This document shows positions 32,320 through 41,188 of a DNA stretch of 64,000 bases, piece after piece. The translations under genes were made by a program, and so were the position numbers. The stretch comes from Capniomyces stellatus (Eukaryota > Kickxellomycota > Harpellomycetes > Harpellales > Legeriomycetaceae): positions 155,710 through 219,709 of the forward strand of contig LUVW01000030.1 in the NCBI GenBank assembly GCA_001661515.1, written 5' to 3'. The notes beneath the pieces were generated by a model. The model was not told the origin of the DNA. It saw nothing but the letters and a program-made list of their open reading frames with translations, and ran no database searches. Every line of letters begins with the position of its first letter. The first letter of the stretch is position 1.

Positions 32320-34527
32320 TTAAAGTGATTCGTGAAGCTGGGCTGCTTCCTCGTCTGAATAGCCCATGAGGTACAGGACATTCGCCAAACTGGTTTGGTT
32401 GATTCGTACGCTTGCCTGGGCCTGTACCTTGGGTTTGGCATTAAATGCAATTCCTAAACTGGCACGGCCCAGCATAAGGAGATCGTTTGCACCGTCACCA
32501 ACAGCCGCCACTTGGTTAATAGCAATGCCCTCTGCCTGGGCAATAACCTCAAGCAGCTCAGCCTTACGCTCAGCATCGACTATTGGGCCAATCGTTCTCC
32601 CAGTCAGGAACTTGCCATCGGGCGTGGTTTCAAGCTGGTTGGCGAAGGCGTAGTCCAAACCCAGCTCTGACTTTACGTATTTAGCAAGCGGGATAAATCC
32701 TCCCGAGATTACCGCCAACTTGAATCCCGCAGACTTGAGCGCACGGCACAAGAAATGAGCGCCCTCAGTAAACTCAAGCCTCTTGCGCACCTTTTCCAAA
32801 ACCTCGACTGGTGTGCCTTTCAGCAAACCAACGCGTCTAGCCAAAGACTCCTTAAACTCGATCTGCCCTCTCATGGCCAGCTCGGTTATCTCCGAGACCT
32901 GGTCTACTATGCCTGCATGCCGGGCAATTTCGTCAATAACCTCCTGCTGGATCAGTGTAGAGTCCATATCAAACACAACCAGTCGCTTCTGCTTTCTGTA
33001 CACATTGTCTGGCTGGAGTGCCACATCGGTGTAGTGCTCTGTTGATAGCTGGAAAATCTCTTTTCGAAGATTGTCGGTATCCAGGTCGCTTGGAACACTC
33101 AGAATAAACTCAATCGATTTGAGCTGGTTGCTTGAATCCAACCGCTTCATCTTGAGAACCGAGATCTTGCGCAAAAGCAGCCACTTTACAAACAGATCCA
33201 AAAAGTCGGACTTCAGCCCCGTTTGCCTTAACAACGTTGCCACAAACTTGTTCCTGTCCGCATATGGCGCCTCCTCCAGCCTATACTCCAGCCCGTTTGC
33301 TATCTGCTTTGCCTGCAGCCGGGCGTTCTGCACATCAAACGTCAAGGCCCCGTCCCACTGCCTCGCTGTCTTTGCCAGCGCGTTGAACAGGTCCACAGAC
33401 GACCCCGTTATTTGGATCAAAACACCAAACACCACATTGTGGTGCAGTCGCGATAGTGAAAAGTCCAGAATCTTGCATTTATAGCGAGCACAACAATCCA
33501 ACAATCCCCCAATAATGTCTGTACCGTGTGGCCCTCGCAGCGAAACAGTAACGTTCTGCATCCCCTCAACATGTTTCATCGTCTTTTCTACCAGCAGATC
33601 CTCGCCGCTGGCTCCAGCAGCCTTTTCTGGCTGGCTAGTCCCACTGAGCGAAGATTCTGGCACTAGTATGCCCTCTTCCTGCAGCTGCAACCTGATCTTT
33701 TCAACCAAACTTATTCCATCAATATTGATGTCCACGTTGTTGCTACTCGACTCTAATCCCCCATCCAACGACTGTTCAGATTGCTTCTTGCCAAGCTGCT
33801 TCTTTGCATACACTTTGTTTGACACCTGCACCAATGCGTTCATTACTTTTTCTTTGATTTCCAAAAGCCCTGTGCTAATAGGAATCATTAGCTGGGTCAT
33901 CCTCATGATATAAGGCTCTTTGATTTTAAGCCCACTGTGCTTATCAAACCTCTTCAGTATCTTTACAATACACGTAAAGTTGATGAAAACAAACTGCTCA
34001 AGCATTAACAAGGACTCCAATGTAGTGTTTAAGCATCTCAACTGCTCTGAAAGCGACAACGGCTCGCCCTTATCTACAGCCCCCTCTACATCTTCAGAGC
34101 CACAATTTAGCAATACCCTTGTCGCAAATTCAATTTTCTGCTCAGCAGTTTGATTTAGCCAAACATCCATCTCCTCAACGTTTCTGTCAAGCTGCCCTAT
34201 AAATATTGGTACATTGGTGGATAATAGCTGCAGCCTTTCGCCCAACACGTCCTTGAAGCCCTTTTTGGTCTGCTGCTCAATTGTTTGTGCTGAAAGTGCG
34301 CTTTGTGTTGGTGAGTCCAAGGAACTCAGAATCGTGTATGAGCTTACATGCTTCCAAACAAAATTGTGTCCCTTTGGAAAAGATTTGAGTAAATCAACTG
34401 AGTTTTCCTGAATGTTTGCCTCCAAGTACCCGCGTAGATCTGAATATGAAATGAAATGTGTGCGCCATTCGGCTGGGAACTCTGTTTTGCGTTCTTCGTA
34501 GTATGAACTGAACTTCATTTTTCCCAA
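32320..34527 (-). CDS. SPX-ACT-ACT-phosphoserine phosphatase fusion (SerB type)
   Basis: The C-terminal half is phosphoserine phosphatase, the last step of serine synthesis. The HAD motif I is VVFDMDSTLIQQEVIDEIA (518-536), motif II Ser lies in KLAVISGGF (603-611), and motif III/IV is AAVGDGANDLLM (674-685). Two ACT-like modules precede it at about 324-400 (VTVSLRGPHGTDIIGGLL) and 428-505, as in bacterial SerB2. Residues 4-200 read as an SPX domain: MKFSSYYEERKTEFPAEWR and ISYSDLRGYL at the start, and FVFINFTCIVKILKRFDKHS (180-199), which carries the lysine cluster that binds inositol pyrophosphates. The whole 735-aa protein is one uninterrupted ORF, so the fusion is not a splicing or prediction artefact. 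Allosteric control by phosphate status is inferred. Confidence 0.9.
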   Translation of the reverse strand: MGKMKFSSYYEERKTEFPAEWRTHFISYSDLRGYLEANIQENSVDLLKSFPKGHNFVWKHVSSYTILSSLDSPTQSALSAQTIEQQTKKGFKDVLGERLQLLSTNVPIFIGQLDRNVEEMDVWLNQTAEQKIEFATRVLLNCGSEDVEGAVDKGEPLSLSEQLRCLNTTLESLLMLEQFVFINFTCIVKILKRFDKHSGLKIKEPYIMRMTQLMIPISTGLLEIKEKVMNALVQVSNKVYAKKQLGKKQSEQSLDGGLESSSNNVDINIDGISLVEKIRLQLQEEGILVPESSLSGTSQPEKAAGASGEDLLVEKTMKHVEGMQNVTVSLRGPHGTDIIGGLLDCCARYKCKILDFSLSRLHHNVVFGVLIQITGSSVDLFNALAKTARQWDGALTFDVQNARLQAKQIANGLEYRLEEAPYADRNKFVATLLRQTGLKSDFLDLFVKWLLLRKISVLKMKRLDSSNQLKSIEFILSVPSDLDTDNLRKEIFQLSTEHYTDVALQPDNVYRKQKRLVVFDMDSTLIQQEVIDEIARHAGIVDQVSEITELAMRGQIEFKESLARRVGLLKGTPVEVLEKVRKRLEFTEGAHFLCRALKSAGFKLAVISGGFIPLAKYVKSELGLDYAFANQLETTPDGKFLTGRTIGPIVDAERKAELLEVIAQAEGIAINQVAAVGDGANDLLMLGRASLGIAFNAKPKVQAQASVRINQTSLANVLYLMGYSDEEAAQLHESL

Positions 34528-35376
34528 GTTTATATTTCAACAATTACAATGTCAAGTATAAGCACTAATTCTGTTTAAATATTCTCAAAGCCAATAAATC
34601 CTCTTAATACACGTCCTGTTTGCTGTGAATTAGAAATAACGATAAAAGGCCGGTGATATTCTTTAAACTTGGTTAAAAATGGTGAAACTTTCTTGCAACT
34701 TTATACTATTTCACACTCTTGCTCTTCAATCAGCCTTTTCTTGGGATTTTGAGGAAAAGTGTCATCAAAAAAAATAGTTATTACTCTTATTTTCGATTTC
34801 CACTATTCTGCGAATTAAGTCGATGAAAACTGATTGTTTTTTTAATTGATTTTATTATTCGGTTATAAATTAGTCAGACTGAATAATCAATCAATCAGAG
34901 TAGATCTATTGGGCAGTAACAAAGTTACTTTTCCAAAATCATAAATATTGTCAGTGGCAATCAAATGTTACTGCGATTAAATTGCAAGCCAAGAACAAAA
35001 ACCAAATCAGTTTATTCAACCTTGTGTACTCCACATTTGATTTCCAGTTTTTACGAATACCCATTTCCATATTGGGTCACATATTTACACCCTAACCTAC
35101 TACACTCTAACAACCTACTACACTGTAGGAACCTATTTCACCCTATAAACTTATTACACTCTAGGAACGCACACTATAGAAACGTCTATCTTAGAAGCAT
35201 ATATTATAGGAGTACCCTGCCTCTAAACCAACCTAAAAAATCTGAAAGCAGTGATTCCAATCTATTTAATCGAATTATTTTCCTTGTGGAAAAAAAAAAA
35301 GAAAAAGAAAAGCTGGTTGACTGTACTATACAAAATAATCTATTCCCGAGTAGCCTAGGGCGTAACGTTCATTAAA
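34528..35376. other. Divergent promoter region with a repeat
   Basis: Shared upstream region of the SPX-SerB gene (-) and mitochondrial GluRS (+). It holds the roughly 21-bp repeat at 35085-35184. An in-frame open stretch (34965-35375) encodes the repeat as LLHSxN units and ends just before the GluRS start; it is not accepted as a gene. Confidence 0.55.
35085..35184. repeat. Degenerate tandem repeat, about 20-21 bp, five units
   Basis: Units resemble ACCTACTACACTCTAACA, then CCTACTACACTGTAGGAA, CCTATTTCACCCTATAAA, CTTATTACACTCTAGGAA and a shortened CACACTATAGAAAC. It sits about 200 bp upstream of the GluRS start codon. Confidence 0.75.
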
Positions 35377-37218
35377 ATGAATTTCGCAATGATTCTTGGG
35401 CATATTAAGCACAGAAACAGTGGTTTGTTTACAAAAGCTTTGAGGCGACAACAAATTGAAAAGATATGTATAAGAAGTTTGTCGGATCTTGGCAGCGAGC
35501 AGCAAATCGATACTTGCGATAGAAATCCCAAAAAGGAGAGTAAATCCATTCGTGTTAGATTCGCACCCAGTCCAACGGGCCAGCTTCATTTAGGCGGTTT
35601 AAGGACTGCGTTGCTCAACTATCTGTTTGCGCGTGGAAGGAATGGAAAATTTATACTTCGGATTGAGGATACGGATAGAAAAAGATTTGTTCCTGGTGCC
35701 GCAGATAACATAGTTAAAACCCTCAAGTGGGCTGGCTTGGATATTGATGAAAGCTACGAGAAGAATGGTGCGTTTGGTCCTTACATTCAGTCCGAAAGAA
35801 ATCACATTTACCAAAAATACGCCAAAATAATGTTAGAAGAAGGTAGCGCATACGAGTGTTTTTGTAAACCTGAGACTATTGAGGGAATGAGGAAGCTCGC
35901 TATAAACGAAGGTAGAATACCAGTGTATGACCGCAGATGCCTAAAGTTAGACAAAGGCCAAGTTGAAAAGAAAAAAGCGGATGGCGAACAGTATGTTATT
36001 CGTTTAAAGTGTCCAACAGATACATCGCTGGTGGATGACATGGTATACGGAAAGGTGCAGATGGGCCTGGCACAGCAAGACGATGCAGTTTTGGTCAAGT
36101 CGGATGGCACGCCAACCTACCACTTGGCGCACCCAGTTGACGACCATTTAATGGAAATTTCGCATGTTTTTAGAGGCGAAGAATGGCTTGCGTCAACACC
36201 CAAGCACCTGGCTATTTTTAGAGCACTGGGGTGGAACCCACCAAAGTACGTGCATCTGCCGCTGTTGTTTAATACCGACGGCACCAAGCTGAGCAAAAGG
36301 AGCGGAAACACCGATGTGCAGAGCTATATAGACAAAGGGTATCTGCCTGAGGCACTTGTAAATTTTGTTTCTTTTCTTGGATGGACGCCTAAAAATGTCA
36401 AAAGCGAAGTCATGGATTTGGACTCTCTAGTTGAGCAGGTAAAGCTTTTAATTTAATACAAATATTATGCTTATTGGATACCTGTAGCGGCTCGTGTGTT
36501 CTTGGTTGACTGTGTTGTAGCTGATTTATTGCTGAAACCGATGATTTTGATATAGTTTTCCATCAAGGATTTGAACAAGTCTAACTCGGTCGTGAATCTA
36601 GACAAATTAAGCTGGCTGAATAAACAGTACATTCAGAAATCCATCGACGACAAAAAAAAGTTGGCCGAAATTTCGAAAAACACTGCACCCAAAATAAAAG
36701 AACTACTGGGCTTGAGTGAAACGCCCTCAACGCTGCTAGTGGAGTCGTCTTTGGTGATATGTAAAGAACGCCTTTTATTTTACAGCGACATAGCCAAAGT
36801 TGGCTCCTATTTTTTTATTGATCCGGATTATAACTCTACAGATGCAAAAAAGATGTTGGATAAAGTCCCGGTTGAACTGAGAGAGAAAATCGCTCGCTCT
36901 ATTGTCAGCTATCTGCTTGTATCAATACCCAAAGAACTTTTGAATAAAGAGTCCATGGACATATTCCAATCAATCAAAAACAAAGATGTTGGTGATATTG
37001 TCGGTGCTGGGGAAGCAGGGCATGGCAATTGGGCGGACTTTTCAAAAGCCATTTCCAAAAACTTGGCAACACCAGTCAAATACGTAAACATGACCACCCG
37101 GTACATAATCACAGGGCAGTTGAGTGGACCAAGTCTTAAAGAAATAATGGAAGCCATCGGCCCTAATAAAGTCGTGTCCTTGTTCTACAAAGCTCTAAGG
37201 GGGTTTGAAGGGGTATAA
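35377..37218 (+). CDS. MSE1: Mitochondrial glutamyl-tRNA synthetase
   Basis: Class I synthetase charging mitochondrial tRNA-Glu (EARS2/MSE1 group). Two exons (35377-36438, 36556-37218) give 574 aa in phase. A basic N-terminal extension of about 55 residues (HIKHRNSGLFTKALRRQQ) looks like a mitochondrial presequence. The catalytic domain starts at VRFAPSPTGQLHLGGLRTA with the HIGH-type HLGG, followed by LRIEDTDRKR and GPYIQSER. YHLAHPVDDHLMEISHVFRG and WLASTPKHL are present, and the KMSKS-type loop is GTKLSKRSG. The C-terminal alpha-helical anticodon-binding part is bacterial-type. No N-terminal GST-like domain is present, which excludes the cytosolic enzyme. Confidence 0.95.
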
Positions 37219-37539
37219 CATCAGTAGCTTGAACTTCCCATACTAGAAACCAAACAACTCGACGCTTTTTCATTATCAACTTATTGTTTAGTTTCTAGCT
37301 CAATTGCTTTTACGACGAAGAATAGAATAGTTAGAGAACGCGTATTTCTTGTTTTTCATTTATTCAAATGTATACCCGTATATAAATTATGGCTGGTGGA
37401 TCATACTGTTAACAATAACTATTCAATTCCAGTTGTTTAAAAAAGTATGGCTTTGTCAAACTAACCGTAAGCACGGGAAATTGGAAATAATAAAAATAAA
37501 TAAATGAGCAAATAGTGAAAAAGTGCGGCTGATGGTTAG
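37219..37539. other. Spacer between convergent genes
   Basis: 3' flanks of GluRS (+) and the first secreted paralogue (-). Nothing recognised. Confidence 0.5.
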
Positions 37540-38154
37540 CTAGATTGCTCGGATAGGCGAGAATAATGAAAATGCACAGTTTTTCTCTTTAGGCATATCC
37601 AGCGTGTTACTATTTTCAAGAGACTTGAAGACATATTCTATTGAATACTGATCATCCGTTACACATAACTTGATCATGATAAACCGCGTCTCATCGGTAT
37701 ATTCTGCGAATTTTACGGTTCGGTTTTTTGATTTAAAGTACGGGTAATCACACGTGTATTTCCCTTGGGTATTTTCTATTATTCCCGAGCCAGGATACCA
37801 GATCTCGCTACCTACAACTGACTTGTAGCCAATTTTACATATCTCCTTTATTGCGTGCAAGTTGTAGCCATTTTCTGGAATATAGACACTTCTTGCAAAC
37901 TGTATCTGTCTGTATCCAACTATACTGTTATCAGTGAAATATGGATCCAGTACATTTATTGCCTTCAGCAGTAGCAGACTGCTGTTATACAGCCCGTAGT
38001 CTGGTGAAATCTTTCTTGATGATGAAAGTCCATAAATCTCGTCATATCCAGCATAACTTCCTAAAGATGCTGATTCAGCGGTATTCCCCTTTGCACACGT
38101 AAGCAGCGACACCCCAAGAACCATAAAACCAAACTGTGACTTTACCAAGCGCAT
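37540..38154 (-). CDS. Secreted protein of unknown family, paralogue A
   Basis: Intronless ORF of 204 aa. The N-terminus MRLVKSQFGFMVLGVSLLTC is a signal peptide with a likely cleavage after the AKG region. The mature part has four conserved cysteines shared with paralogue B, in the contexts KEIC, YTCDYPYF, KLCV and NCAFSLF, suggesting two disulphides. Other shared blocks are KISPDYGLYNSSLLLLKAIN, LDPYFTDNSIVGY and NLHAIKEIC. YNSS is a possible N-glycosylation site. I do not recognise the family and see no catalytic signature. Paralogue B lies about 1.5 kb away on the same strand, so the two arose by local duplication. Roles at the cell surface or toward a host or substrate are guesses. Confidence 0.8.
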   Translation of the reverse strand: MRLVKSQFGFMVLGVSLLTCAKGNTAESASLGSYAGYDEIYGLSSSRKISPDYGLYNSSLLLLKAINVLDPYFTDNSIVGYRQIQFARSVYIPENGYNLHAIKEICKIGYKSVVGSEIWYPGSGIIENTQGKYTCDYPYFKSKNRTVKFAEYTDETRFIMIKLCVTDDQYSIEYVFKSLENSNTLDMPKEKNCAFSLFSPIRAI

Positions 38155-39624
38155 TTCGAAGCAATTGTACCGATTGAAGATTTAATTTGTGACAAACAGA
38201 GGTTAATTGAGATGTAATTTATACAAAACTGTGCCTTTTATACCAAAAAAAAAAGTGGGCGGCATTTATATGCTATTTCTTTCTGATTTGATGTTGATGT
38301 TGATAGAACTGAAAGAGTAAAGTGAAACAATAGTACCTATATGGTCTACCGATTTACATTAGTACCGGTTCTAACGGCCCCCCCCCTCCCCCCTATCTAT
38401 TACTAAAGAAGCTGCTTTATTATAATTTTGGGAGTTTGGACATGAAGAAATTATCAAAAGCATGAATCTTTGTGAAAACAATTACATAGCCCATGCACCA
38501 AACATTTACATGTCTAAAGTTGCTTTTTTAATCAAACCCTGTTGACACCTTTTTTTATGGGTTTGTTGTTGAATTCAGCTGGATTTTTAATTATATTAAC
38601 GCAAAGTGACAGGAAATTTCCAAGTTTACGAAACATGAAAACTCTAAAAGCGGTCTAAACAATATTTACTCTGAGGATTGTAAATTGGAGTGTATATTGG
38701 CTAAGGCGCTTGAAAATCTTGCTGGTTTCCTGTATTATTATTTTTTCTTCTGAAGCACTTCAAGTGTTGACTAGAAGTTGACAGTGTAACTAATCGAACG
38801 GACACGTAAATGGTGAACTAACAGCTCTCGTTATCTGATTTACTCAGTATGGCTTCAACTACAGGTGCTCTAAACGCATATCTCCTTCGTCACAAAAAAG
38901 TTGAACTCGTCAATTGGTATATAAAAATCATTCAAAAAATGTATTTGCTAATATCCAGCTATGCCGCTATTGACGATATTGACGATATTGTGGCTCCAAC
39001 TTGTGGACGGCTTTTATCAATAGCAATGTGCTGTTGTAAACATGATAACCCGATGGTGTTATTTTTTTTGATTCTGATGGCACGTAGATCTCAACACGGC
39101 CCGTGTACTCGCAACAATTAGTGCCGTTGCTTATATTGACTTCATTGCCACCAAAAGTAAAACCAAGTTACAAACAACACAAGTAGAAAGTAGGAGAACA
39201 ATTTCAATTAAAAAATGAATGTAGGAGATCGTTCTATTTATTATATCTATCGCTGATGCCGAAAACTCTTTGACTTTCCTGTTCTATAATTTCAGCTTGA
39301 GATAACTGCTTTTCGCTGTATATTTGTGGTAAATGATAATAAATTACTGCTCACAACGGAAAGCCGCCCTGTTTATTTTGGTTGTTTTTAATATTTTCTT
39401 ATTCGAGTAAACAGCCTTGCTAAATATATACTACTACTTTTATCCAGCAAACATTCGAGTTAAAATAGCCTAGTTAGAAAGACTAAAGTGAGGAACAGTG
39501 ATGGTAAATCAAGAAGTGGTAAAAGTAATAACAGGCTCTTTTGGAATATAGAAAACTGGTTAGAATGTCAAGGTATAATTTTAAGCTTTGATTATTTACT
39601 GTAAAGACCTAGTAAATCAAAATT
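38155..39624. other. Spacer between the secreted paralogues
   Basis: AT-rich, with a C-rich run CCCCCCCCTCCCCCC at about 38380-38395. A plus-strand frame at 38849-39121 (90 codons) has no recognised similarity and is not accepted. No trace of a third paralogue was found. Confidence 0.5.
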
Positions 39625-40239
39625 CTACAACTTGCGAATCGGTGCGTAAAGAGAGTAAGCACAGCTATTGTCGCTAGGCCTACTCATTACCCCATTGATA
39701 CCTGGGGACTCAAAGCTATAATCAATAATATATTGATTATTTGAAATGCACAACTTTATAACGATAAAGTGTTTTTCGTGAGAGAAAACAGGGTGATACA
39801 TCCTTCTGCTTGATGCTGCAAAGTATGGATACTTGCAATTATAGTTCACTTGCGAGTTATCGACAGCTTCTGTTCCTAAATGCCAAATCGCACTATTGAC
39901 AGACTCCAATCCTTGGATATTACAAATTTCTTTGAGAGCATACAGATTGTAATTGTCGTTGAGTGTGTGTGAATAGTTTGGGAAGTTTATCTGCTTGTAC
40001 CCAACTATATAGTTGTCGGCACCATATGGATCTAATGCGTTTATAGCTCTTATTAGCAGCAAACTGCTGTTGTAGACTGCATAATCTGGAGATATCTGTT
40101 TTGACACAGAAAAAGCGTACAGCTCATCCAGGCCAGTGTACTCGGCAAAATCAAGAGATTTGGCAACTTTGGCATCTCCTAGACAGAAACTAAATGCCTC
40201 GAGTATAAAAACACAAATACTGAATACCACGGGTCTCAT
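39625..40239 (-). CDS. Secreted protein of unknown family, paralogue B
   Basis: Intronless 204-aa ORF, exactly the same length as paralogue A and alignable throughout. The signal peptide is MRPVVFSICVFILEAFSFCL. Shared blocks are KQISPDYAVYNSSLLLIRAIN, LDPYGADNYIVGY and NLYALKEICN. All four cysteines are kept (KEIC, YNCKYPYF, KLCI, SCAYSLY), as is the C-terminal PIRK. The middle of the protein (between IVGY and NLYALKE, and after the second Cys) is the most diverged part. Family and function unknown. Conservation of the Cys frame and of length, with drift between them, suggests both copies are under selection. Confidence 0.8.
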   Translation of the reverse strand: MRPVVFSICVFILEAFSFCLGDAKVAKSLDFAEYTGLDELYAFSVSKQISPDYAVYNSSLLLIRAINALDPYGADNYIVGYKQINFPNYSHTLNDNYNLYALKEICNIQGLESVNSAIWHLGTEAVDNSQVNYNCKYPYFAASSRRMYHPVFSHEKHFIVIKLCISNNQYIIDYSFESPGINGVMSRPSDNSCAYSLYAPIRKL

Positions 40240-41188
40240 ACTGGCGTTATTTGTGGCTCTGGTGATATAAAAATATTTTAGTAGTTAGTACTTGACTGCA
40301 GCGTAGTCAGTTTGACTTGGTTTGAGCAATAATTAAAGAGTCAAAAAAAAAAACGTAGATTTGTATTTGCTTTTTTAAAAAGTAACAAGAGTAATAATAG
40401 CTCTAGTTGATGGTGTGGGATGTGGGATGTGCGCTTTCAAGTATATAAATAAGTAAGAGAGTGTGTTTTTATGAGTGTAGTTTGATGCCGTTGGTTAAAA
40501 CCAGCACCTTTTACTCCAACAATAAGATGTATGATATGATATGGTTGCTAAGGCGAGTAAAAGCTGTAATTACACTATTTGTGGTTCTAAAATAGCAAAA
40601 ATCCCCCTTACAATTAGTGTTGCTCCTGTTTTTTTAAATTTACTCCTAGATTATTTTTTGTATTATTTGCGTTGGGGAATAAACTGGTCTACTTTCTTTA
40701 TATATATCAGTATGTTTTATATTCGCAGCCTTCCTGCTTTTCCGAGCTTGGTGTACATTTCACTATTTTGGCCATCCAACTTGATTGAACTATTGTGTTG
40801 GGGAAAAAAATGTCTGGTTTAAAATGTTGGCGTAAATAACAAAACACGATATAGTTGGTTAATTTGGGAAATGAAACTGAGCCCAGCCAAAATAAAAATT
40901 GTTGCTGTCCTTATTAAATTGGAGCTTGATTCTGGTGTTAATAGAAGTGGAAAGTATATATTAAAAATAACAAAACCCTGAAAGTTTCCAAATAAAATAG
41001 AACCATTTCTTGATTTATTTGTTTTAGCTTTTTTTTAAAAAAATTCACTTTTATCGACTTTGCCTTTTGTTACTCACTTGGCCAAGCACGCGATCTTTCA
41101 ACTAGAGAATTAACTGTCCGAGCTTTGAAGAAAACGGTAGAAACTTTTGGATTGATAAATTCGGGTTTAGGGGTTTAGTTGGGCAAAT
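40240..41188. other. Spacer
   Basis: Upstream of paralogue B (-) and the INTS9 homologue (+). A plus-strand frame at 40541-40822 is hydrophobic by T-richness and not accepted. Confidence 0.5.

Noticed and set aside
34965..35375. 136-codon plus-strand frame ending just before GluRS
   Set aside because: Its body encodes the degenerate 21-bp repeat (LLHSxN units) and it stops at the GluRS start; more likely promoter or minisatellite than a protein.
38849..39121. 90-codon plus-strand frame between the secreted paralogues
   Set aside because: No signal peptide, no similarity to the paralogues or a known family, and composition like the surrounding spacer.
40541..40822. 93-codon hydrophobic plus-strand frame
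   Set aside because: Hydrophobicity follows from T-rich DNA; no start context, splice sites or similarity.
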